From positions 1 to 5,207 of the forward strand of contig DEHU01000007.1 in the NCBI GenBank assembly GCA_002352125.1: 5,207 nt of DNA, given 5' to 3'. Both the position numbers and the translations under genes were made by a program. This document shows positions 1-4,616 of the stretch, piece after piece (positions within the stretch are counted from its first letter, which is position 1; the number at the start of each line of letters is the position of its first letter). Source of the DNA: Competibacteraceae bacterium UBA2792 (lineage in GTDB: Bacteria; Pseudomonadota; Gammaproteobacteria; Competibacterales; Competibacteraceae). The notes under the pieces were generated by a model. That model saw nothing but the letters and a program-made list of their open reading frames with translations, did not search any database and was not told where the DNA came from.

Positions 1-300
1 CACCTGCCAGGATTCCAGATGCCCGCTAGGCAGGGGCCGGTGCCGAGTGCGCGCCATAATCGCATCGACCTGTCGGTCGACCAAGTGATTGATAGCGGCC
101 GCCGCACTCGCCATCAAAGCGATGCCCAACGAACCGAATAGGAGGATTTCCCACGGAACCATGCCCGGCGTCGCCAACAACATGCCGACCATCGCGGTAA
201 AAGTGATCAACGCAACCACGCGGGGCTTGGTTAATTCCAGATAATCTCGACCGTGCCGACGAAAGTTGGCACGCAAGGTCTGGAGGGCTGCGGCCATCAT
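1..300 (-). CDS. ctaB: Heme O synthase (protoheme IX farnesyltransferase), N-terminal 100 residues, cut by window edge
   Basis: This is the start of the membrane prenyltransferase that adds a farnesyl group to heme B to make heme O, the first step of heme A synthesis. The 100 visible codons include LTKPR at residues 23-27, a first membrane helix at about 27-43, a second at about 50-70, and the prenyl-diphosphate/Mg motif NHLVDRQVD (N71, D75, D79) followed by [11 protein letters not shown] at 83-93, typical of the CtaB/CyoE family. The second Asp-rich motif and the remaining helices lie beyond base 1. The ATG at 300 overlaps the ctaA stop as ATGA, and a GGAG lies about 8 bases upstream. A second ATG follows directly at 297, so the protein may start one residue later. 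It is the last visible gene of the SURF1-ctaA unit and is probably translationally coupled to ctaA. The family call is very secure. Confidence 0.96.
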   Translation of the reverse strand, partial: MMAAALQTLRANFRRHGRDYLELTKPRVVALITFTAMVGMLLATPGMVPWEILLFGSLGIALMASAAAAINHLVDRQVDAIMARTRHRPLPSGHLESWQV

Positions 301-1313
301 GCGGTTGGCTCCAATCGAAGCAGGTGATTCAACGTGACCAGAGCCAATAGCAACAGCGCGGCGCCACCGTTATGGGCTACCGCCACGGGAAGCGGTAGGT
401 GCAAAACGACGTTCGCGACACCCAACGCGAGTTGGCCGAACAGCAAAACGAAGATAGCCAGTCCAGCGAAACGCACGGCGGGATTTCGGTTCACCTCCAA
501 CGACCGCCAGCCCAGCCAGATCAAGTACAGGAAAACCACCAACGCACCCAAACGGTGTATCACATGAATCGTCACGCGGGCATCGTTGGACAGCACACCG
601 CCTTCGTAGGAAACACCGAGACCCCGCCATAACGTAAAAGCTTCGCGAAAGTCCATCGGTGGCCACCAATGCGCTTGGCAAGTCGGGAAATCCGGACAAG
701 CTAAGGCAGCATAATTGGCGCTAGTCCATCCCCCTAGGGCGATCTGGCCAACCAGCAGCACCAAGCCAATCAACGCGTAACCCCGTAGTTTTCGCTCGTC
801 CAACGCCACGGCACTTCCACCATACCGGCCTTGCCGCAACACTAGCCAGGCCAACAACCCCAACGTCGTCAGCCCACCCAGGAGATGGGCCATGACTACT
901 ACTGGTTTCAACTGCCAAGTTACGGTCCACATCCCCAGCAAAGCCTGAAAAACCACCAACACCAACAGACACAGCGGCAACACTACCGGCTGGCCGGGCA
1001 TTAGTCGGCGGCGCCACGCTAGCACCGCCAGCGTCAGGATCGATAGCCCGAGCGTCCCGGCGAAGTAGCGATGCACCATCTCCTTCCAAGCTTTGGCAGG
1101 CTCTACCGGGCGGTGGGGATAAGTCACGTTGGCCTCGGCGATCTGATGAGTCTCGTCGGGAACGTCTAAGCGGCCGTAGCAGCCGGGCCAGTCAGGGCAA
1201 CCCAGCCCGGCGTCGGAAAGCCGCACGTAGGCGCCGAGGATTATGACCACGAAGGCCAGAACCAGCGTCGCCCAAGCCAAGCGATGAAACGGGGTCGCAC
1301 GCACGCCGCTCAT
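297..1313 (-). CDS. ctaA: Heme A synthase (COX15/CtaA family)
   Basis: An integral membrane enzyme that oxidises the C8 methyl of heme O to a formyl group, giving heme A for cytochrome oxidase. Numbering from the Met at 1313 (338 residues), the protein has about eight membrane helices in two similar halves. Each half carries a cysteine pair in an outer loop (C39/C45 in GCPDWPGC; C206/C212 in CPDFPTC). The expected heme-ligand histidines are H81 (EMVHRYFAG), H143 (VVMAHLLGG), H253 (IHVIHRLGA) and H314 (VAVAHNGGA). Length and motifs are normal for proteobacterial CtaA. I prefer the start at 1313 because its ATGA overlaps the stop of the upstream SCO-like gene, the same arrangement as at the ctaA-ctaB junction. 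An in-frame ATG at 1328 would add five residues (MVENR). Neither start has a clear Shine-Dalgarno, which fits translational coupling. Confidence 0.96.
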   Translation of the reverse strand: MSGVRATPFHRLAWATLVLAFVVIILGAYVRLSDAGLGCPDWPGCYGRLDVPDETHQIAEANVTYPHRPVEPAKAWKEMVHRYFAGTLGLSILTLAVLAWRRRLMPGQPVVLPLCLLVLVVFQALLGMWTVTWQLKPVVVMAHLLGGLTTLGLLAWLVLRQGRYGGSAVALDERKLRGYALIGLVLLVGQIALGGWTSANYAALACPDFPTCQAHWWPPMDFREAFTLWRGLGVSYEGGVLSNDARVTIHVIHRLGALVVFLYLIWLGWRSLEVNRNPAVRFAGLAIFVLLFGQLALGVANVVLHLPLPVAVAHNGGAALLLLALVTLNHLLRLEPTA

Positions 1314-1936
1314 CCGATTTTCGACCATTTCAACAATCGCTGGAGATCTTTGAGCAATCCGCGCGGCTCGGTGTCAACCGAATAGCGCATTAGCAAATTG
1401 CCGAGCGGGTCCAGCAGATAAATCCACCCGCCGGTCCGCCCTGGCCGATCAAACGCTTGGATCAGGGCGCTTCGAGTCGGGGCATCGGCCACGCCAACGA
1501 CCATAGCGGTGTGCTCGACGGACAACCATCGACGCAATTCGGTTTCCGGCAGTCCATCCAGAAACAGCGCGGTTTTTACCCGCTCCATGTCTTTGCCCAA
1601 GGCCAAACGCACCTGTCGCATATCGTACAGGCCGGTGCGGCATGCAGCATCACACTCCATAGCCGAACCGATGTAGGCTAGCACCCAATGCCCGCGCAAT
1701 GCCGCGTCGGCCGACGGGCGTCCATCCACCAAATCGAACCGCAAATCCGGGAGTGGTTTAGCTGGATTCAATAGCTCACCGTGTTGCGCCGAGCTCTCAG
1801 GTCGCCACCAATCCACCAGCAACCAAGCCGCAACCAGTGGCAGCACAAAACAGGCGATAACGAACAGCAGTATAAGCCGCTGCCGCCAAGCAGGCGGCTT
1901 TAAAGAGGATTGGATCGAAATCGAATGAGCGCTCAT
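1310..1936 (-). CDS. SCO-like membrane-anchored thioredoxin-fold protein, probable oxidase assembly factor
   Basis: A 208-residue protein with one N-terminal membrane helix (about residues 20-41, after the basic stretch WRQR) and a domain predicted to face the periplasm. That domain resembles the SCO1/SenC thioredoxin fold: GHWVLAYIG at 82-90, then CDAAC (C95, C99), matching the SCO CxxxC copper/redox motif, and a C-terminal WIYLLDPLGNLLMRY like the SCO 'yLvdPdG' strand. The histidine that precedes that strand in SCO1 and serves as the third copper ligand is not visible: the equivalent stretch is PGRTGGW. A true copper-chaperone role is therefore uncertain, and thiol reduction or a structural role is possible. 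The gene lies 11 bases after the SURF1 stop and overlaps ctaA by ATGA. The start at 1936 is chosen because it sits just downstream of SURF1 and gives a normal anchor; no clear Shine-Dalgarno is visible. The open frame extends upstream, but only as a shadow of SURF1. Confidence 0.85.
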   Translation of the reverse strand: MSAHSISIQSSLKPPAWRQRLILLFVIACFVLPLVAAWLLVDWWRPESSAQHGELLNPAKPLPDLRFDLVDGRPSADAALRGHWVLAYIGSAMECDAACRTGLYDMRQVRLALGKDMERVKTALFLDGLPETELRRWLSVEHTAMVVGVADAPTRSALIQAFDRPGRTGGWIYLLDPLGNLLMRYSVDTEPRGLLKDLQRLLKWSKIG

Positions 1937-1947
1937 CGCATTGTCAT

Positions 1948-2688
1948 TCAGACAGAACGTGGTAGTCGGCGAGTATTGATTGCAAGGTACAGGATGATTA
2001 GCGCCACCGCCAAGGCGAACCATTGCACGGCATAACCCTGGTGGCGTTCCGGCCCAATTCCTCCAAAGCGAGGCTCCCAATCGCGCACATATCCCTGAGC
2101 CGCATCCGGTTCCAGCAAAACCACCGCCGGTTGCAACGGATAACCCAGCAGCGCGGCCAACCGCCGGTAATCCACGTACGGGACGACGCGCGGCCACCGT
2201 AAATCGGCTCCAGCCGCATCGCCCAGCAACAAACCTGGATTAGCCGGTTGCGCCAGCCAGCCACCGACAGTTATCGGATCGGTGGATACAGAAACATCCG
2301 GCAATTCTTGCCGCGATACCCCAAGCGCAAACCAACCTCGATTGATTAGTATCGCCGCACCACTCTCCAAACGCAACGGCGTCAAGACATGATAACCTGG
2401 CCGACCGTCGCACATCTGATTATCCAGCAACAATTGGTGGGCACCATCGTATCGGCCAACGATGGTCACTCGGCGATAACGGTTTGCGGGATCATCGACT
2501 CTCACCTCGGCAAGCGCTACGGGCGGCTGCCGAAGTCGCTCGACAAACGCTGCTTGAAGCTCGAATTTTTGCCGCCCCCGGTCCAATTGCCAAAAACCCA
2601 GCCCGAGCAACATAGGCAACAGCAACAAGGTGACGAGAGTAGAAGCCCGACCAGGCCGAAAGAGCCAGTTACCGAGCTGCAATTGCAC
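1948..2688 (-). CDS. SURF1 family cytochrome oxidase assembly protein
   Basis: SURF1 (Shy1) proteins bind heme A and help insert it into subunit I. The sequence shows the full family pattern: an N-terminal helix ending in GFWQLDRGRQK, then LLLDNQ and GRPGYHVLTPL, the conserved ILINRGW, and near the C-terminus RHQGYAVQWFALA running into the second membrane helix, followed by a short basic tail. The two-helix topology with a large domain between is normal, and the length is typical (246-250 residues). The start is a choice between two in-frame GTG codons. GTG 2688 has GAGGA five bases upstream; GTG 2700 adds MRNT but has no visible ribosome site. I favour 2688. It is the first gene of the unit SURF1, SCO-like, ctaA, ctaB and diverges from the DUF2909 gene across a short shared promoter region. 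The family call is very secure. Confidence 0.95.
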   Translation of the reverse strand: MQLQLGNWLFRPGRASTLVTLLLLPMLLGLGFWQLDRGRQKFELQAAFVERLRQPPVALAEVRVDDPANRYRRVTIVGRYDGAHQLLLDNQMCDGRPGYHVLTPLRLESGAAILINRGWFALGVSRQELPDVSVSTDPITVGGWLAQPANPGLLLGDAAGADLRWPRVVPYVDYRRLAALLGYPLQPAVVLLEPDAAQGYVRDWEPRFGGIGPERHQGYAVQWFALAVALIILYLAINTRRLPRSV

Positions 2689-2700
2689 GGTATTCCTCAC
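2682..2700 (-). promoter_or_regulatory. Ribosome binding site and alternative GTG starts of SURF1
   Basis: Read on the minus strand, GTG at 2700 is followed by AGGAATACC and a second in-frame GTG at 2688. The GTGAGGA stretch places a good Shine-Dalgarno (GAGGA) five bases before the second GTG, while the first GTG has none. This supports initiation at 2688. That an upstream GTG forms part of the ribosome site is probably coincidental. Confidence 0.55.
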
Positions 2701-2775
2701 CGGGAACTCGATTCATCACGCTGGCTCGGGTTCGAGTATACTGGTGGCCCCACCATCAACCACCGCAATCCGTCC
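2701..2775. promoter_or_regulatory. Divergent intergenic region with a palindromic -10 (AGTATACT)
   Basis: This is the only non-coding stretch between two divergently read genes in the window. AGTATACT at 2735-2742 is a perfect palindrome, so a TATACT hexamer (5 of 6 to the sigma70 -10 TATAAT) is present on the plus strand at 2737-2742 and on the minus strand at 2740-2735. Expected transcript starts would be near 2749 (plus) and 2728 (minus), giving leaders of about 27 bases to the DUF2909 ATG and 28 bases to the first SURF1 GTG. No good -35 is visible on either strand. On the plus strand TCATCA at 2713-2718 matches 3 of 6 with an 18-base spacer, and there is no TGn extension. A transcription factor may be needed. 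The promoter call is inference from sequence symmetry and position. Confidence 0.5.
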
Positions 2776-2979
2776 ATGCTGATCAAGACTATCGTCATCC
2801 TCATGCTGCTGCTGATTCTCGCCAGCTTGGGTTCCGGACTATTTTTCCTGATCCGCGATCAAGGCCGCAACCCTCGCACCGTCAGAGCACTGACGGTGCG
2901 AATCGCCTTATCGGTCACTCTCTTCGTTTTGCTGATGCTGGCCTATGCCACGGGACTGCTCACGCCGCACGGACTTTGA
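2776..2979 (+). CDS. DUF2909 family twin-transmembrane small protein
   Basis: A 67-residue protein made of two hydrophobic helices (about residues 4-26 and 41-62) joined by a short basic loop, RDQGRNPRTVRALTVR, probably on the cytoplasmic side. Its size, twin-helix layout and position in a cox cluster match the DUF2909 ('twin transmembrane protein') family found between coxC and SURF1 in gamma- and betaproteobacteria. Its function is not known; a role in oxidase assembly or stability is inferred only from location. The start is ATG 2776, directly after the divergent promoter region, with no obvious Shine-Dalgarno. The frame is open back to 2389, but that part is antisense to SURF1 and is not a family extension. 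It is the only plus-strand gene and ends 16 bases from the end of coxC. It contains a perfect 12-bp inverted repeat in the loop-coding part. Confidence 0.87.
   Translation: MLIKTIVILMLLLILASLGSGLFFLIRDQGRNPRTVRALTVRIALSVTLFVLLMLAYATGLLTPHGL
2874..2901. repeat. Perfect 12-bp inverted repeat with 4-base loop, inside the DUF2909 gene
   Basis: TCGCACCGTCAG (2874-2885), loop AGCA (2886-2889), and CTGACGGTGCGA (2890-2901) form an uninterrupted, mostly G/C stem. It lies in the part coding for the loop between the two membrane helices (about RTVRALTVR). No T-run follows on either strand, so it is not a standard intrinsic terminator. It would fold in the sense mRNA and also in any transcript reading through from coxC on the other strand. 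Confidence 0.85.
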
Positions 2980-2998
2980 GCGTGCCGTCGGTCGCTCA
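2977..2998. terminator. Candidate hairpin formed by the two convergent stop codons
   Basis: TGAGCG (2977-2982) and CGCTCA (2993-2998) are perfect inverted repeats around a 10-base loop that can add CC/GG pairs. The left arm begins with the TGA stop of the DUF2909 gene and the right arm ends with the complement of the TGA stop of coxC. A hairpin here would mark the 3' end of both convergent transcripts. There is no T-run on either side, so intrinsic termination is doubtful; it could instead protect 3' ends or be chance. Confidence 0.35.
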
Positions 2999-3868
2999 CA
3001 ACCAATAAACGAAGATAAATAATCCCAGCCACACCACGTCCACGAAGTGCCAATACCACGCCGCTGCCTCAAACGCAAAATGCCGCTGTGGCGTGAAATG
3101 ACCGGCCATGCTGCGCAACAAAATCACGGCCAGGATGATCGTACCGATGGTGACGTGCAAGCCGTGGAACCCGGTCAGCATGAAGAACGTGGAGCCGTAA
3201 ATGCCGCTGCCCAGGGTCAGATGCAGTTCTTTGTACGCTTCGTGGTATTCGACGGCCTGCAAAGTCAGGAACAGCGCACCTAACGCCACCGTCGCTGCCA
3301 GCCCCTTCAACAACTGCGGCCGATTTTCCTGAACCAAACCCCAATGCGCCCAAGTAATGGTCACGCCGCTGCTGAGCAGGATCAAGGTATTGATAGCCGG
3401 CAAACCCCACGCATGCATCGGCGCAAAGAAACCACCGATATCGCCGGGACCGTTGGTGGGCCATGCGGCCTCGTACTTAGGCCAGAGCACGCCATGCGTC
3501 ATTACCCCATGATCTGACTCGCCGCCCAACCACGGCACCGAATAGCTGCGGGCATAAAACAGCGCGCCAAAAAACGCCGCAAAGAACATCACTTCGGAAA
3601 AGATAAACCACGCCATTCCCCAACGGAACGAACGATCCATTTGGTCGCTGTAAAGCCCTTTTTCGCTCTCTCGAACCACCGTGCCGAACCAGCCGAACAT
3701 GGTGATCAAAATCAGCGTCAATCCAACCAGCAGCAACGTATTGTTGCCACCATTTAGCAGCGTGGCTCCACCAAACATTAGGATGAACAAGCTGATGGAA
3801 GCAGTAATCGGCCAGTGGCTATGGTGCGGCACGTAGTAATGATCTGGCGCGTGTTCCGCGTGCGTCAT
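2996..3868 (-). CDS. coxC: Cytochrome c oxidase subunit III
   Basis: Subunit III of the aa3-type oxidase, a membrane protein without redox centres that stabilises the catalytic core and supports proton uptake. It has 290 residues with about seven membrane helices. Landmarks are a His-rich N-terminus, WFIFSEVMFF at 87-96 with the conserved buried Glu at E92 (the carbodiimide-reactive Glu90 of the bovine protein), HAWGLPAINTLILLSSG at 152-168, LTGFHGLHVTIG at 231-242, and a C-terminal WYWHFVDVVWLGLF at 271-284. An insertion-like loop at about 111-145, between the third and fourth helices, is common in proteobacterial CoxC. The start at 3868 has a strong ribosome site (AAGGGGG, about 6 bases upstream). 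It follows ctaG by 46 bases and ends the ctaD-ctaG-coxC block, converging on the DUF2909 gene. The sequence looks intact. Confidence 0.97.
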   Translation of the reverse strand: MTHAEHAPDHYYVPHHSHWPITASISLFILMFGGATLLNGGNNTLLLVGLTLILITMFGWFGTVVRESEKGLYSDQMDRSFRWGMAWFIFSEVMFFAAFFGALFYARSYSVPWLGGESDHGVMTHGVLWPKYEAAWPTNGPGDIGGFFAPMHAWGLPAINTLILLSSGVTITWAHWGLVQENRPQLLKGLAATVALGALFLTLQAVEYHEAYKELHLTLGSGIYGSTFFMLTGFHGLHVTIGTIILAVILLRSMAGHFTPQRHFAFEAAAWYWHFVDVVWLGLFIFVYWL

Positions 3869-3874
3869 AAATAT

Positions 3875-3882
3875 CCCCCTTA
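3875..3882 (-). promoter_or_regulatory. Strong ribosome binding site of coxC
   Basis: Read on the minus strand the sequence before the coxC ATG is CTAAGGGGGATATTT, a purine-rich Shine-Dalgarno (AAGGGGG) about six bases from the start. It is the clearest such site in the window. It fits the need for stoichiometric structural subunit, in contrast to the weak sites of the neighbouring assembly genes. The 46-base ctaG-coxC gap contains no convincing promoter. Confidence 0.7.
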
Positions 3883-3914
3883 GGTCATGTCTGCATAGCG
3901 GGCGGTACCTCGAT

Positions 3915-4463
3915 TCAACTGCCCGCGTTGTCGATCCTGAAAAACGTATAGGACAGAGTCACGGTGCGCACGTCGGATGGCAACTCCGGATCGATGCGGA
4001 ACGTGACCGGCATTTCCTTCCCCTCTCCCGCCTGGAACAACTGGCGATTGAAACAGAAGCATTCGATTTTCTGGAAATGCGATGCCGCCAACCCCGGCGA
4101 GACGCTGGGAATGGCCTGTCCAGTCATGGGTTGGTCGGCCAAATTCTTAGCCCAAAAATGGGCTTGATAGAATTGGCCGGGATGTACTTGCATACGGGCG
4201 ACTCGGGGCACGAACTCCCATGGCGCCCCCAGGTTCAGATTAGCGACAAATTCCACCGTCACCGTTCGCGATTCGTCTGCTTTCATCGGCTCTACAACCG
4301 CCACCCGACCGCCAGTCTTGCCATTGAGACCAGTGATCTTGCACAGGACGTCGTAGAACGGCACCATCGCAAAGCCGAAAGCAAACATGCCAGCCGTTAT
4401 CAGCAGCAGGCGGCGCACTAACCGGCGATTGGCCAAAGTTACGGTCGTTTCGCGAGTTTCCAT
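3915..4463 (-). CDS. ctaG: Cytochrome c oxidase assembly protein CtaG/Cox11 (Cu(B) chaperone)
   Basis: Cox11/CtaG delivers copper to the Cu(B) site of subunit I from the periplasmic side. From the Met at 4463 (182 residues) there is a short basic N-terminus, one membrane helix at about 18-36, the conserved VPFYDVLCKITGLNGKT (34-50; Cys41), a beta-rich domain, and the copper-binding CFCF motif at 135-138 within KIECFCFNRQ. All three family cysteines are present. Downstream, MPVTFRIDPELP and a C-terminal VTLSYTFFR are typical. An in-frame ATG at 4475 would add MALI and overlap the upstream small gene by 10 bases. The 4463 start lies two bases after that gene's TAA. Neither has a clear Shine-Dalgarno, so coupling to the small gene is likely. 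Length is normal. The family call is very secure, the start less so. Confidence 0.96.
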   Translation of the reverse strand: METRETTVTLANRRLVRRLLLITAGMFAFGFAMVPFYDVLCKITGLNGKTGGRVAVVEPMKADESRTVTVEFVANLNLGAPWEFVPRVARMQVHPGQFYQAHFWAKNLADQPMTGQAIPSVSPGLAASHFQKIECFCFNRQLFQAGEGKEMPVTFRIDPELPSDVRTVTLSYTFFRIDNAGS

Positions 4464-4465
4464 AA

Positions 4466-4597
4466 TTAGCGCCATGCCATCATCAAGATGAAACCAAAAT
4501 AAATCGCTGCGGCCAAGACCGCCAATCCGATTACCGTGCGCCGCGCTCGGCCAGCGTGCTTTCCTGGCGTTGCATTGGCGGTCTCGTCTGTGTTCAT
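4466..4597 (-). CDS. Small single-helix membrane protein between ctaD and ctaG, 43 residues
   Basis: A short open frame fills the gap between subunit I and ctaG. It encodes a polar, basic N-terminus (MNTDETANATPGKHAGRARR) followed by one hydrophobic helix (about residues 21-40, TVIGLAVLAAAIYFGFILMM) and the ending AWR. The basic residues before the helix predict a cytoplasmic N-terminus. The ATG at 4597 has a good Shine-Dalgarno (GGGAG about 10 bases upstream), 19 bases after the ctaD stop, and the TAA lies just before or within the ctaG start region. Small one-helix proteins, sometimes called cytochrome oxidase small assembly proteins, occur at this position in other proteobacteria. I infer kinship from position, size and topology, not from a recognised motif. 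A role in assembly is plausible but not shown. Confidence 0.75.
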   Translation of the reverse strand: MNTDETANATPGKHAGRARRTVIGLAVLAAAIYFGFILMMAWR

Positions 4598-4616
4598 TGC
4601 CACCACGCTCCCAATC

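Noticed and set aside
334..699. Overlapping open frames on both strands within ctaA (plus 334-567 and 399-632, minus 370-699)
   Set aside because: These are shadows of the strongly conserved ctaA; their translations are rich in Arg, Pro, Ser and Thr and lack domains.
1936..1950. TGAATG at the end of SURF1 as a coupled start
   Set aside because: The ATG directly after the SURF1 stop opens a frame of only four codons; the SCO-like gene uses a different frame starting at 1936.
1937..2197. Upstream extension of the SCO-like frame on the minus strand
   Set aside because: It lies inside the SURF1 gene in another frame, and would put about 87 low-complexity residues before a normal membrane anchor.
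2389..2775. Long upstream extension of the DUF2909 reading frame on the plus strand
   Set aside because: It runs antisense through the conserved N-terminal half of SURF1, has no hydrophobic or family-like character, and DUF2909 proteins are about 65-70 residues, matching the ATG at 2776.
3069..3464. 131-codon minus-strand frame within coxC
   Set aside because: It is a shifted frame of the subunit III gene with no independent start signal or domain; the coxC frame is intact.
3869..3914. Possible internal promoter between ctaG and coxC
   Set aside because: Only a poor TATGCA-like hexamer is present with no matching -35; the gap is best explained by the coxC ribosome site.
4077..4421. Plus-strand 114-codon frame antisense to ctaG
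   Set aside because: It covers the conserved ctaG sequence including CFCF on the other strand and shows no family resemblance.
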